The notes beneath the pieces were generated by a model. It had not been told where the DNA came from and searched no databases. It saw only the letters and a program-made list of their open reading frames with translations. Position numbers and translations under genes: made by a program. DNA of 64,000 bases from Prorocentrum cordatum. Its lineage: Eukaryota > Sar > Dinophyceae > Prorocentrales > Prorocentraceae. Shown here piece after piece: positions 28,411 through 39,239 of this stretch; position 1 is the first letter of the stretch, and each line of letters begins with the position of its first letter. Where the stretch lies: positions 773,628-837,627 of the forward strand of contig CAUYUJ010005669.1 of assembly GCA_963575745.1 (NCBI GenBank), written 5' to 3'.

Positions 28411-31400
28411 CTTCAAGAAGGGCGGGGGAAGGGCGGGGCGGGAGTGTCAAACTCCCGGCCCTATCCTGAACAACCCCACGCCGCCCCACTCGCAGCGCAG
28501 GAGGAGGGGGGGGAGGAGGAGGAGGAGGAGGAAGAGGAGGAGGAGGAGGGAGGAGGAGCAGGGAGGAGGAGCAGGGAAGAGGAGCAGGGAGGATGAGGAT
28601 GACAGTGAGGAGGAGGAGGAGGAGGAGGAGGAGGAGGAGGAGGAGGGGGAGAAGGAAGAGGAGAAGGAGGAGGAGGACTGTTCTGCGAGCTAGCCGCCAT
28701 GCGAAGCGTAAACAGAACGAATCATTGATCTAGCCTCGGGGCCAATGGGACTGGACTACCAAACATGAAATCAGTTCCCCCTCCTCCTCCTTGCTCCACT
28801 CCCTCCTCCTTCCTCCTCCCCCTCCTCCTTCAAGCCCTGTATGTGTCGACAGGAAGAGCGACTGCTCCTGCCCCTTGTAGCTGCGGCGCGCCGTTGTCGT
28901 CCACCAGGAGTCTCTCCATCAAATGGGCTCCGCCCGCCCAAGTAGCGGCCGCAACCGCGGACCGAGCGGCGTCGGCGTACTGGCGGGCATCCGCGGGGCA
29001 GAACTCGTTGAACATGTCCAGCCGAGCTTTGCCCTCCGTCGACTGTGGCCTGATCGTCAATGTCGAGGTAGTCAAGGTGGCCACTTGGTCGTCAAACGAG
29101 GGCTTGGCGCCCTCCTGCTGCGTCGATCTGGACAACGTCTCCGTTTCGGCCTTCACCTTGTGCAGCCAATCGGACAGCTGGGTAAACTCGCGGCGTCGCT
29201 CCGTGGCCATTTTTACCAAGGACGCCCCGTGCTTGGGGAATCTGACGAAGTAGTTGGCTAGGTGATCGCCCTGCCCATCGGTGAATCGGAAAGTCGCGCG
29301 GGCAAGCGGGCCAGGGGGGAAGGCGAGAGGCCGGAGGCAGCGGATGAACAGGGAAGGGCAAGAAGCGGGGGAAGGGGGAGAGGACGGCGGTCGAGAGGGG
29401 GGGGGGGGGGGGAACGGGGCAACACCATTCAAGCGGCGAGGGTTGGCGGCCAGGGGGGCAGGGCAGCGCCAATTCGAACCTTGCTCTCACTACTCATCGC
29501 CATTCCAATTTCACCCTTTGCCACGCCTGCTCTGTCCAGGCGCGCGCAACCCGCCCCGATAACTCGAGCCCCAGCCCCCGACGGATGAGGAGGGGCGGAG
29601 AAGGACGGGGAGGGGGGGGGGAAAGGTGGAAGAGGAGGGGAGGGAAGGAGGAGGAGGGGGAGGAGGACAATGGGCGGACATTTCGCGACCCAGGTCAGGT
29701 CATGGCCACCGACGCGTCGGCCTTCACCAGACGCTGCAGCGGCTCCACCTGGAACGTCGCCTTCGGCAACTGGACGAGCGCCTGGGCGTCTCGCAACTGC
29801 GCCACGACGCTTGGGTCGTACTCCTCGGGGGCACTCGCGATCTGCTTCAAGATAACATTCAACGCCTTGCCCAACTCTGCCTCGACGTAGCCCAACGGGC
29901 GCGCGCTCGTCAGCGCAGCCGTGAGAAACTCGCCAAAATACTTCGCCTGCTTCGACGCGGCCTCCAAGAGGTGGGCCGGCAGTGGGCCGGCCTCCTTGAC
30001 GGGGCCAGCCTCGTCACTCGCGGGGGTCCGCTCATCGGCCATCAGGATGTCCGTCAACGGCGCCGCGCCATTCGGCGCCCTCGGGGGGCTCGGCCGAAGG
30101 CGAAGGCAGCGGCGGGGCGCAAGCCTCGAACATCGTCGCCAATTGCGAGCGCGTGAGCAACTGCACCAGGGAGTCGGCGCAGTCGAACGGTCTCGCGGCC
30201 TGAGCGGGGCGCTCGAGCAATGAGCAGAATAGAGCGCGAGAAGGGGAGGGGGCGGAAGGGCGAAGGGACAGGGGAATGATGAACGGAAAACTAAGACCAG
30301 AAGAAAAGAAACAAACAAAAGGTAACGAGAAGGGCAGATGACGGGCGGGGGCCGAAGCAGCGGGGGAGAGGGGGGGGATAGGAGGGGGGGGAGGGGGAGG
30401 ACAGAGACAGAGACAGAGGGAGAGGGAGAGAGGGATAGAGAGGCATAAACAGCACTTCCCATCCGCCAGGCTCCAGAGGCCTTCCTCATCACGTCTGAAT
30501 CCCAGCGAGAAGCAACTCCCCGATCGCTAAAATCTGAAGCCGTGCGGCGCGACAAGGCCCGGGCCCGGGGCGCCCCGAACAAATGCCCTATAAGCAACAG
30601 CGCAGAGATGGCGCAGCAAAAGGCTCCTTGAGCGTGATGTTGGTGCGCCACAAGAACTCGCAATCGATCTCGACGGGCGGGTCGGCCAGCGCGAAGGCGG
30701 TCAACGAGTTCCACTCCTCGTCGAAGCTCACGAAATGCTTGTCAGCATCTCCTCCTTGGCGGTTCTTCCATTTCTTATAAAGTTTACAGCCCATCTCCAT
30801 CGCCTGGAACGTTTTGGCAATGAGTTCGAAGGCATGCTTCTCTGTCTCGTCTTTGGTAGCTGCTGCTTTGTTGCGCGCAACCCCAGCCCAACGCACGAGG
30901 GAACGGATCTTGGTCGTCGCATCGCTGCCGAAGTAATTGGACCGCTCGTTGCGCTGCCTCCACGAGCGACGATTTTCCTTCAACGTCTCCTTGACGTCCA
31001 GTTTTGGTCGACCTGCTGTGCTCTCTTGGTCTGTGTCATCGTCGCCTACTCCATCTTCTTTGTCACCAGTGCCACCCACCTTCGCCGCCTTTGCCTTTGT
31101 CTTCGACTTCGATGTTGCCTTTACCACCTTTGTCGTGCTGGCTGAAGTTGGAGCCCCCTTGGCAAGTGGCGCGCCTCCGTCGTCCGAGTAGAGGTCGTCG
31201 TCGGTGTCGGAGTCGTTCGCCGCCCGGACGAAGAAGCACATGGAATTGGCCTTCTTGGCCGGCGCCTTGGCCTTGGCGGCGCACCGCTTTTTCTGCTGAT
31301 GCGCCTTCTTCAGCTTGGCAGCCTCGTTCTGTCGATCTTCTTCGTCCACCATGCATTCCTGGAGCACGCTGAACACGGCGCCCCTGCATACGCTGTTGTA

Positions 31401-32249
31401 CGCTTCCGTGCTTGCCTTCGTCAAGTCGGCGAACTTCTCGGCTGCCGCGGACTCCCCGGACTCGCTGCCCAAATCCTCGGACTCCTCGTGCTCCAATGTG
31501 GAACCGAGCTGAGTCTTGATCTTCATTGGATCGTCGCCTTTCGATCCCGGGACGGCCACGCCGCGGATGCCTTCCATGACGCACACGACGTGGTTGAGAG
31601 CTTGATTCTTGGGCAACTTCGGGTCACCGAAAAGTTTGCGACACTGCGCCATCGGGTAAAATAAATCATCAGGTTTCTCCAGGAAACGATTCTGATACCT
31701 CTTCTTCCTCACGTGGAACCTCTGCTTCGTCTCGCGGCCTGAGGGCCGCAAGCAACGCGACGAGGCCGCGGCTGCAGCCTTCCCCAGCCCGCACTGTGGA
31801 GCCCTGCCCCAAGGGCAAGCCGGGGCCGCGGGGGGCCCGAGGTCGGCGACAGCCGCGGACTTGAAGTGGGGGGGGGCGGGGAAGGCGAGAGCGGCTGCCG
31901 AGCCTGGACTCCTCTTTGTCTTCAGCATCCTCTCTATCACGGACTCCTTGGTCTCGCTGCGCTTCTGCTGGAAGGCCTCCCTTTTCGTGTTGTCCTTGCC
32001 AAGTTGCTTGGCATAGTGCTCCCTCTCCTGGTCAGGCCCCTCCTGCAAGTGCCTCACTTTGGTGCGCCAAGTCTTGCCGCATAGCCAGCAACGCGAGCCC
32101 TGCGAGGACGAGGGGGCCGACGCGTCCTCGGTGTCGTACTCCCACCTGATGACCTTGCGCTGTGGGTCGCACGGGTCAGGGCTCTCGTTCCAGATCGCCC
32201 CGCACTGCATGGCGCAGAACTTCTTCAGCCCCTTCCGCTGCTCCGTCAC
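27379..32249 (-). CDS. Multi-exon gene, large protein of unknown function
   Basis: At least five coding blocks on the minus strand: about 32249-31930, 31760-30620, 30199-29710, 29270-28850 and 28410-27379. The joined product would exceed 1000 residues: a Cys-containing N-terminal module, an acidic and Lys-rich middle, and a helical C-terminus with no membrane segment or signal peptide. The splice sites identified are AG acceptors at 32250, 30200, 29271 and 28411, and a possible GA or GC donor after TNITLKE (30.63 kb). The order fits one gene, but two adjacent genes are possible. A frame break near 30060 and GC-rich stretches make an exact model impossible. Introns contain CTC/GGA tracts, including an element B fragment near 28.7 kb. 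Confidence 0.55.
28850..29270 (-). CDS. Internal exon of the multi-exon gene
   Basis: After acceptor GATGGGCAG, in phase 0: GDHLANYFVRFPKHGASLVK, MATERRREFTQLSDWLHKVK, AETETLSRSTQQ, then ARLDMFNEFCPADARQYADA. Amphipathic helices dominate. The exact donor is uncertain: a GC donor after PQLQG or a GT donor after VALP both fit. Confidence 0.6.
29707..30199 (-). CDS. Internal exon of the multi-exon gene, frame break inside
   Basis: After acceptor CGCTCAG/GCC: AARPFDCADSLVQLLTRSQL, ATMFEACAPPLPSPSAEPPE. Near 30060 the frame moves by one to ILMADERTPASDEAG, HLLEAASKQAKYFGEFLTAA, KALNVILKQIASAPEEYDPS. There is no room for an intron, so this is an indel in the genome or the assembly. A likely GT donor follows KADAS at 29.71 kb. 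Confidence 0.5.
30620..31760 (-). CDS. Central exon of the multi-exon gene
   Basis: Starts after acceptor GGCCCTCAG at about 31738: ETKQRFHVRKKRYQNRFLEK, PDDLFYPMAQCRKLFGDPKL, NQALNHVVCVMEGIRGVAVP. It continues with acidic and Lys-rich low complexity (about 31300-31000) and a helical end: RSNYFGSDATTKIRSLVRWA, EKHAFELIAKTFQAMEMGCK, DKHFVSFDEEWNSLTAFALA. Likely nuclear given the basic clusters. Unknown family. Confidence 0.65.
31930..32249 (-). CDS. Exon with C-x2-C pairs
   Basis: After acceptor CGGGGCAG/GTG: VTEQRKGLKKFCAMQCGAIW, NESPDPCDPQRKVIRWEYDT, then GSRCWLCGKTWRTKVRHLQE. The CAMQC, PCDP and CWLC cysteines with a following His could bind zinc. Downstream is a basic helix ending ERMLKTK. 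The 5' exons of the gene were not identified. Confidence 0.6.
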
Positions 32250-33252
32250 CTGCCCCGAAGCAGCGCGAGGGGCAACGGCGGGGGGCGCAGCAGGATGACG
32301 GCGGCGTCGGGCGTCTTGGCTGGGCGGGCCCGCGATCGAGGAGAGAGGAGGGGAGGGCCGGGCGGGCCGGGCGGGCCCGCGATCGAAGAGATCGAGAGAC
32401 ACGAGAGGCGGCGAAGCTCGAGGCAATAAAAACCTGGAGGGCCGAGAACAAACGAGGGGCGAGGAAGGGGGGGGCAAGGCAAGGGCACAAGTGGGGGAAG
32501 GGAGACGACGGCGAACAGGGCGGAGACTACAAATACCGCCCGATTCGCCAGTGGACACCTCAGGCTCATCTGCCTCGCCTGCGGCGTCGGCGCCCTCGTG
32601 CGCAACCGACGGGCGGTAGCCGCGGCGATGTCGATGCGCCCGCCTCCCCCTTTTGCCGCCCCCTCCCCCCGCACTCACCCGCGCCCCCGCAACGTCGCTC
32701 TGGCGCATGCCGCATGGCTGGGGGAGCATCGCGGGAGAGGCGGGGGCGGGCGGGGGCAGCGGGCGCGGCGACGGCGCTGCGGCACGCGCGCTTCGACTGT
32801 GGACCTCGGGCGCATCCTCTAGCGCGCCGGCCGCGTCTCCGTCGGGCGATCTCTGCCTCTGCTTCTGCCTCGTCTTCTTCGCCCTGGAGTCCTCGCAGCC
32901 CTCGGGCGGCTCCGGGGGCGGGGCGCGCGCGGATCCGCTCGAGCCGCTCGGCGGAGCGCCCCGCGCGCCCTGGCGGGGCGAGAGCTGGGCTGGGACGAAA
33001 GACGAGGGATGGGGCGGGCAACTGGCTGCCCTCCCCCTCCTCTCCCACCTCCCCCCCCCCTCCTCCTCCTCCTTCTCCTCCTCCCCCTCGCGTAACCAAC
33101 CCCCATCCATTGACCCTCCTCCCCCTCCTCCTCCTCCGCCTCCTCCTCCTCCTCCTCCTCCTCCCCCTTCCCCCTTTAGCCGTAGCCGTAACCCTCCTCC
33201 CCGTTTCCCCATCAACCCCTGCCCGTCCTCTTTCAACCCGCCCTTGGGCGGG

Positions 33253-33550
33253 TCAGGCCCTTCGCTCCTTGTCGTCCGCGACCTCCTCCTTCTGCTCTGC
33301 GACCTCCCCCTTCTTGGTGCGTTTTTTCTTGTCCGCGACCTCCTCCTTCTGCTCTTTCTTCTCCTTCTTCTTCTTCTTCACCTTGCCCTCCTTGGACCTG
33401 TCCTTGTCCTTGTCCTTGTCCTTGCCCTTGATCTTGTCCTCAGAGGGCGGCCCAAGGGGGCAATGGCAAGCAGGAGTGGAGACTGGGGGTGGTAAGGAGG
33501 AATCAACTCTGAATCATGTCCTGTTTCTCCCCCTTCTTGCCCTTCGCCAT
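33253..33550 (-). CDS. Small lysine-rich protein gene
   Basis: The ATG at 33550 starts MAKGKKGEKQDMIQ. A Lys/Asp/Glu-rich segment in another phase follows (KGKDKDKDRSKEGKVKKKKK, then KKRTKKGEVAEQKEEVADDK) and ends at a TGA at 33253-33255. The two parts need a splice or frame break between about 33450 and 33510 that I cannot place; the obvious GT-AG pair would make an implausible 25-bp intron. The composition resembles basic nuclear or nucleolar tails. Confidence 0.4.
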
Positions 33551-33699
33551 GGAGGCCGCGCGCCCCAGGCCAGTGGCGGCCAGGGCTCCGGCGGGGAGCG
33601 CGCCCCGCGCCCTGGGCCCTGGGCCCCCGGGCAGCCTCGCGCGGGGGCGAACCAACTGGCTGGCTGCAGGAGCCGCCCCCGCCGTCGCACAGGGAGGAG

Positions 33700-34265
<566 letters not shown>

Positions 34266-34555
34266 AGAGAGGGAGGGAGGGAGGGGCCGAGATGGGGGAG
34301 GGAGGAGCGAGAAGGGAGGGAGGGAGGAGGGAGGGAGGGGGACGAGCGCCCCACGAAGCCAACGAGGCCACGTTGAACCATTCTCGTCGGAGTCGCGCTC
34401 GGGTGATCTCGGGGGATCTGGGGCCAGCGGTTGGGCAAGGCCTGACGTGGGACAAGGCGGAACGACGGGGTCATTTGGCAATGAAGCGCAAGACTGATCG
34501 GACCCGACGAGCTCGCCATGAATAGCAAGCGGCGGCAACGAGGCGGGCGCGGGGC

Positions 34556-34670
34556 CCCGTCCTCAAGACAGGAACCCGCCCTCCAAGGGAAGCCGCCCTC
34601 AAAACAGAAAGCCGCCCTCAAGACAAGAATCCGCCCTAAAAACAGGAAGCCGTCCTCAAGACAGGCAAGT
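34556..34670 (+). repeat. 19-bp minisatellite
   Basis: About six units of CCGCCCTCAAGACAGGAAG with point changes, followed by two scattered partial units to 34735. Confidence 0.85.
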
Positions 34671-34769
34671 GAGCCTCGAACTTCAAAGTGGTAAATTATG
34701 GAGCCGCCCTCAAAACTTCAAGACAAGAACCCGTCCCCCGAGGGAATCGCGGCGCGAGCGGCCCCTACC

Positions 34770-35111
34770 TCAGACGTCCCACTCGTCGGCGTCTGGGGCG
34801 AAGACGCCCTTGATGCCGTCGTGGGTGTGCGCGACGTGATTCAACTCCTCCTTGATGGATCCGTAGATCTGCCGGTAGGCCTGCATGGTGAAGAACAAAT
34901 GCGCCTTGCCGCGAAACATCACGGAAGGGGCCTCGCCCCCGCCGCCGCCGCCCTCGCCCCCGCCGCCGCCGTCCCCGCCGTCAGGAGAGCCATCGCGTGA
35001 GCCATCATCGCTGCCAGACTTGATGACCTCGTCCGAATCTGAATTGCTGCTGCTGCTGCTGCTGGGACTGACGTAGACCTGCTCCTCGCGCGACGCGACG
35101 CCGATCTCGTC
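34770..35111 (-). CDS. Exon: acidic Ser/Gly-rich plus C-terminal helix domain
   Basis: After acceptor GCTCTAG/GAC: DEIGVASREEQVYVSPSSSS, then acidic and Gly-rich linkers, then APSVMFRGKAHLFFTMQAYR, QIYGSIKEELNHVAHTHDGI, KGVFAPDADEWDV and stop. It may be the last exon of the methyltransferase gene or of a separate small gene; phase alone does not decide. Confidence 0.6.
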   Translation of the reverse strand, partial: DEIGVASREEQVYVSPSSSSSSNSDSDEVIKSGSDDGSRDGSPDGGDGGGGGEGGGGGGEAPSVMFRGKAHLFFTMQAYRQIYGSIKEELNHVAHTHDGIKGVFAPDADEWDV

Positions 35112-35439
35112 CTAGAGCGCGGCGGCGAGGAGGGGCCCGGGCCCGGGCGAGGGACTGAGGAGGCTGCCGAGAAGAATCACAAGGTGGAGGAAGAGGGCGA
35201 GAGGGGGGGAAGGGCGGCGAGAGGAGGGGCAGGGCGAGGAGGACGAGGTGACGAGGGCGAGGAAGGCGAAGCGGAAGGCCGAGGGCCGAGGATGAGGGAG
35301 AGTAGGGAAGGGAGGGTGTCCCGCTCAACTCATCCACCCCTCGTCTCCTCGGCTCTGCCCCCTCCTCCTCCTCGCTTGCGACCCCTCTCCGAGAACTCGT
35401 TTCGATCGGCCCCTGGGCCCCGGGGTCGGCGAGGAGGGG

Positions 35440-35695
35440 AGGCGATGCGAAAGAGCGAACCGCCCAAGTTGCCAGGCCCACAACAGCCTTCCGACCCGAA
35501 GTCAGGCGCACCGCTTCCGCCAACGGGGCCGCGGCGACGATCGCCGGCCAGACAGCGAAGAGGACAGCGCCGCAGAAGGCATTGCCCGCCAAGTCCATCA
35601 ACTCGTCCTGCCCGAACTCCTCGCCGAACCCCGAATTGTCTGCCCGCTTCTGGAACGTATGCGTGAACCCCTGCAAAGCTAGGCACTCCTCGCCT
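35440..35695 (-). CDS. Methyltransferase exon with motif X
   Basis: After a likely acceptor (GGCATTCAG): GEECLALQGFTHTFQKRADN, SGFGEEFGQDELMDLAGNAF, CGAVLFAVWPAIVAA. The ALQGF and AGNAF strings are the C-terminal target-recognition-to-motif-X region of C5-MTases. Basic and Pro-rich sequence follows. Confidence 0.65.
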
Positions 35696-36214
35696 GTTCC
35701 GACGGCCCCTGAATGCCATCCAGGGCTAGGGCGGGGCGCAGCGGCGAAGCAACCGACGGCGACGGCGACGAGATCGACGACGAGGACAACCACGGCGACG
35801 GCATGCGGGGCAGGGGAAAGGAGAGGAGGATACGAAGACGAACTGACGTCCTCGTTTCTAGTCGAAGAAGGAGAGAGACGGCAACGAGGGAAGAGGGGGG
35901 CGAGGGGCGAGGGGCGAGGGCTCGAGGGGAGGAGGTGCGAGGATCCAGAGCGCGAGAAGCGATGGGTCGAGAAGCGAGGGGGGGAAGTGCGAGGGTCGAG
36001 AAGGCAAGGTGCGAGGGATCGAGGATCGAGAACCGAAGAGAAAACAGATGCGTCATGGGGGCGTCGCCTGGAAGCCGCAAAGCCGACTGAATAAGAACCT
36101 GTCCACAACTTTGTCCTTCACCTTGGCAGGGTTCCTCCTACACATCCCCACATCACCCCTCCCACGCATCCCCCCCCGCCTGCTGCCCCCCGCCCCAAGG
36201 AAGCGACCTTGCCG

Positions 36215-36590
36215 CAAGTGCCGACCCCCCGGGCCCACATCAAAGAGGAGCTCACGATCGTCGCGGCGCGGTTCTCGCGGACCTTGCCCCAGCTGCTGGA
36301 CACGTTCATGTCCAAGACGTCTATGGTCTTGAGCCCCGAGGCAGGCCCCTCAGTTGATTCCCAGAGATAGAGCAACTCCTTCGGCCGCTGAGGCTACCCC
36401 GCTGCCTTCTCCAGGAACTCCTCCGGAAAAGTGGGAGGATAGTCGATATGTGCGTGCAGGTAGTAGTCCATGTGGTCGGACCTGTACTTGGGCCCCTCCT
36501 TATCCTTCTCCTTCTTGGGCTTCTTCGTCGTCTTCGGCTTGGACTCGGACTCCTCCTTTCGGGCGCTGTTCATCCTCGCCACCGCGGGGT
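36215..36590 (-). pseudogene. Methyltransferase region interrupted by in-frame TAG
   Basis: Reads SSDDPAVARMNSARKEESES, a Lys-rich stretch, KYRSDHMDYYLHAHIDYPPT, FPEEFLEKAAG, stop, PQRPKELLYLWESTEGPASG, TIDVLDMNVSSSWGKVREN. The TAG at 36394-36396 is in the same frame as both sides, and the neighbouring QRPKELLYL matches the QRAxExxYx helix of relatives, in which I recall Leu or Thr at the stop position. The gap is too small for a normal intron, so this is a nonsense mutation or an error. Confidence 0.6.
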
Positions 36591-36918
36591 CGTCGCTCGA
36601 CAGCAAGAACGCCGATCAAGGGCAACCTGCGACGACTCCGGGGACGCTCTCAAACCGTTCCGGGGGCCGCTGGAGCGAGCACTCGCGGGGGGCCATGGGT
36701 TGGAGATCTGCGCCTAACGCCCGAGAGGGTTCACGGAGAGGGGTCAGCGAGGGCCCCATAGGGGGAATGGCAGAGCCCCGAAGCGGAGTGGCGAGGCAAG
36801 AGGGGAAGGGGGGCCGAGGCCAACCCGAGTGCCTAAGAGGGGCTCGGGGATCCCAAAAGCCAAGGCTCCGCATGGTGAGGAGGGGGGGGGCAAGGGCAAG
36901 GGCACTTCGCCGCGCAGC

Positions 36919-37251
36919 CTTCGATGCCGGCGATGGCGTGGATCATGTCCACCATGTCCCGCTGCCAGGCTGGCGCCTCGAAGTCGTCGTCAAGCTGGGA
37001 GATCTTGTCATCTGCTATACGCACTCCGATCACGTAGTACCGCTCTCTCTTGGAAGGCACGCCGTAGTCCAAAGCATCGAGCACGAGCGGCGTGCATAAA
37101 TAGCCCGCTTCGTTGGCCAATGCCACGATTGAATCCAAATTGCTGGGGCCACCGTCAGAGGGCTTCACCGACAAATTCTTAACGTTCTCAATGATAAACA
37201 CCGCCGGGTGGTGCGCGGCGATGCACCTCATGCATGCCCTGGCTGTCCCGC
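36919..37251 (-). CDS. Methyltransferase exon with ENV and RERYYVIG motifs
   Basis: Starts at 37251 after acceptor CCCGCAG. In phase with the preceding exon: GGTARACMRCIAAHHPAVFI, IENVKNLSVKPSDGGPSNLD, ANEAGYLCTPLVLDALDYGV, PSKRERYYVIGVRIADDK. Probably ends at GIEG with a GC donor (ATCGAAG/GCTGCG, 36918). Confidence 0.75.
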
Positions 37252-37565
37252 CTGCGGGCGGGGGCGCGAGGGGGGATGGGGGCGTCATTTGACCTCCCCC
37301 TGACTTGCCCCCCTCCTCCGTCATCCCACTCTCTCATCCACATCCTAGCGCCCTCCTTCTCCAATCCTTCACCGCCTCCCGCCCTGGCCCCCCCCCCCCT
37401 CCATGTTCGAAACAAAATATCATCCAGCTGCCTGTCGGGGCCGCCACCTGGACCCCTGGGCCCTGGTGGGACTTGCAAGTGACTTGGCTGCGCGACCGAC
37501 CTCCCCTCCCCGCCCCCATGGGCCCCTGAGCCCCGGCAGATCTTAAACCGCCAAAGCTGCGGCGC

Positions 37566-38060
37566 CTGTTTTCGACTGCTCCTCTGCGTCGCCGCCCTCC
37601 TTCGACACGCACCCGTGGTTGTCGCTCCTGTGGACGTTGCACGGGCTGATTGAATCACATTCGATCCCGCAGGTGAACATCAATACCTGTGGAATTCGCT
37701 GGGGCGTGTCATCCACGTCAGTCGCGATCGAAGAGTTAAGCAGGTTGAGGTCGGGGAAGAGGGCGGCCGTGGGAAAGAACCACTTCAAGAAGTCCTGCTT
37801 AAAGGGAACATTCTCGCAGCTGAATTTGTGCTGGACGGTCATGTCCAACCCGCATTCGCCGCGCACGAAACCGAAGAAATCCACCAACGATAAGACCGCA
37901 ACATCAGTGCCACTGCAGCCAGTCCCCACGGTGAACTCCCCCCCCCCCGCACGCCCGATGCAAGCTGGTCGCGCCCTGCGAGAAGCGGAGTTTATCTGCA
38001 GGCCCTAAGCGATGCCAGAGCTGCTGGAGCATCGTCTTCATGGGACCGTCGGCGCCCTCC
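37566..38060 (-). CDS. Methyltransferase exon with SAM-binding and catalytic motifs
   Basis: Starts near KEGADGPMKTMLQQLWHRLG and, after the G11 run, reads EFTVGTGCSGTDVAVLSLVD, FFGFVRGECGLDMTVQHKFS, CENVPFKQDFLKWF, VLMFTCGIECDSISPCNVHR, DNHGCVSKEGGDAEEQSKTG. The exon ends at 37566 with a GC donor (AAAACAG/GCGCCG), and the 314-bp GC-AG intron 37565-37252 rejoins the next exon in phase 1. The G11 run needs one base more or less to keep a single frame. Confidence 0.7.
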
Positions 38061-38584
38061 TTCGGCGCCGGCGGTCGGGGGCGGCGAATGCGGGCGCGAG
38101 ATGAGCAGCGGGCAAGTGGGGGGTTGGCAAATGGGCGAAGCGAGGAGGGCAACGAAGGGGGGAAGGGACGAAGAGGGCGAGGAAAGAAGGCGATAGGGTG
38201 AGGAGGATATGGGCCACGGTGGAGGGCGGCAGAGGAAAGAGGTGGGGGCGGGGAGGAGGGGGAGAACGACGGGGGAGGGACGGATGAGGACGAAGAAGAG
38301 GGGGGTGGGGGAGGCGGGAGCACGGGGAGGGGGCGGATGAGGAGGGAGGAGGGGGGAGGAAGAAGAGGCGGGCGAGGGCGGAGAAGGAAGGGGATGAGGA
38401 GGCCGAGGAAGCCTTCCTCCCCCCGTTCCTTCCTCCCCACCCCTTCCCGACGAAACTTCCGGGCGGCCTTCCGGGCCCCGACGGGCGCGGGCAAGAAATT
38501 CTGCGCGGCCGGCCGCCGCCGCCAGTCCGTCTGAAGCCTCGGGGCGCCAGGGGGGCCTTGGAAGGTGCACTTCCGGGGGGGTGA

Positions 38585-38674
38585 ACCAAATATTATTCTG
38601 AAGCCTGACCAAATATTATTCCTCGAGCCCGCTCGAGGAATAATATTTGGTCAGGCTTCAGAATAATATTTGGT
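38585..38674. repeat. Perfect 90-bp palindrome (44-bp arms)
   Basis: The arms 38585-38628 and 38631-38674 are exact inverse copies around a 2-bp centre (CC between CTCGAGC and GCTCGAG). Each arm contains CCAAATATTATT twice, so the hairpin also has an internal repeat. It is AT-rich, sits inside a GC-rich CACCTTCCGGGC minisatellite, and its right flank AATATTTGGTCAACC is also found at 61226. It looks like a fold-back element. Confidence 0.9.
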
Positions 38675-38681
38675 CAACCCA

Positions 38682-38850
38682 CCTTCCGGGCCACCTTCCG
38701 GGCCACCTTCCGGGCTGGGAGGGGCCCCCGACGCTCGGGCGCGTTCGCGAGCGCCGCCGGCGCGCTCGCGCCACCTTCCGGGCCACCTTCCGGGCCACCT
38801 TCCGGGCCGCCTTCCGGGCCAGCTTCCGGGCCCCCTTCCGGGCGCGCTCG
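38682..38850. repeat. 12-bp minisatellite CACCTTCCGGGC
   Basis: Two blocks (38682-38720 and 38770-38850), with related CCTTCCGGGC words left of the palindrome at 38464-38480 and 38568. The minus strand would encode ARKV-type repeats, but translation is not supported otherwise. Confidence 0.85.
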
Positions 38851-39112
38851 CGCCCGCGACGAGGCGGGGGCGGCAAGGGCGGCAGAGAGAGACGGGGAGG
38901 CTTATACGGTGGAAGGCGGGAGGAGGGATGAACGAGGAGGGAGGAGGGAGCAGGGAGGAGGCGTGAGAGAGGAAGGAGGAGGGGGAAGAGGCGGAGGAAG
39001 AGGATTGAGGAAAAGGAATTGGGGAAATGGGGCGATACGGAAGAGTAGGGGGACGAGGACGAGGAAGACGTGGCAGGAAATCGCCATCGCAGTCGTCGTC
39101 GTTTCCCCCGAG

Positions 39113-39239
39113 CCTCCTGCTGGGGGAAGTCATGCGCCACCAGGGAGCCGTCGGGGTAGCGGCCGCAGGCGTTGCAGACGAACGCGTCTGGGCTGAAGAA
39201 CTGGAAGCAAGACGAGCACTGCCACGAGCCGTCGGTGGC
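39113..39239 (-). CDS. Exon with RanBP2-like zinc finger
   Basis: After acceptor TTCTGCCAG/GCC: ATDGSWQCSSCFQFFSPDAF, VCNACGRYPDGSLVAHDFPQ. W-x-C-x2-C-x10-C-x2-C is the spacing of RanBP2-type zinc ribbons, which bind RNA or ubiquitin; the usual Asn between the Cys pairs is not obvious. The likely donor is GC after QQE. Partner exons may be those at 40.0-40.8 kb upstream. Confidence 0.55.

Larger units (their letters stand above)
34770..38060 (-). pseudogene. C-5 cytosine DNA methyltransferase gene (damaged or misassembled)
   Basis: Exons on the minus strand carry the motif order of C5-MTases: GTGCSGTD (SAM loop, motif I), TCGIEC (catalytic-Cys position), FIIENVKNL (motif VI, ENV), YGVPSKRERYYVIGV (motif VIII), ALQGF, and MDLAGNAF (motif X, with GNA). 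The layout (short GxxC catalytic strand, CV box, ENV, RERYYVIG) is that of the bacterial-type methyltransferases expanded in dinoflagellates, some of them on retrotransposons. Two defects are seen: an 11-base homopolymer (37938-37948) puts the SAM loop out of frame with the preceding sequence, and an in-frame TAG lies at 36394-36396. It would methylate CpG or other cytosines in DNA if functional. No SNF2 helicase domain is visible. Confidence 0.7.

Noticed and set aside
33430-33520. 25-bp GT-AG intron that would join the two parts of the lysine-rich gene
   Set aside because: Too short for a spliceosomal intron; the in-phase join may be chance.
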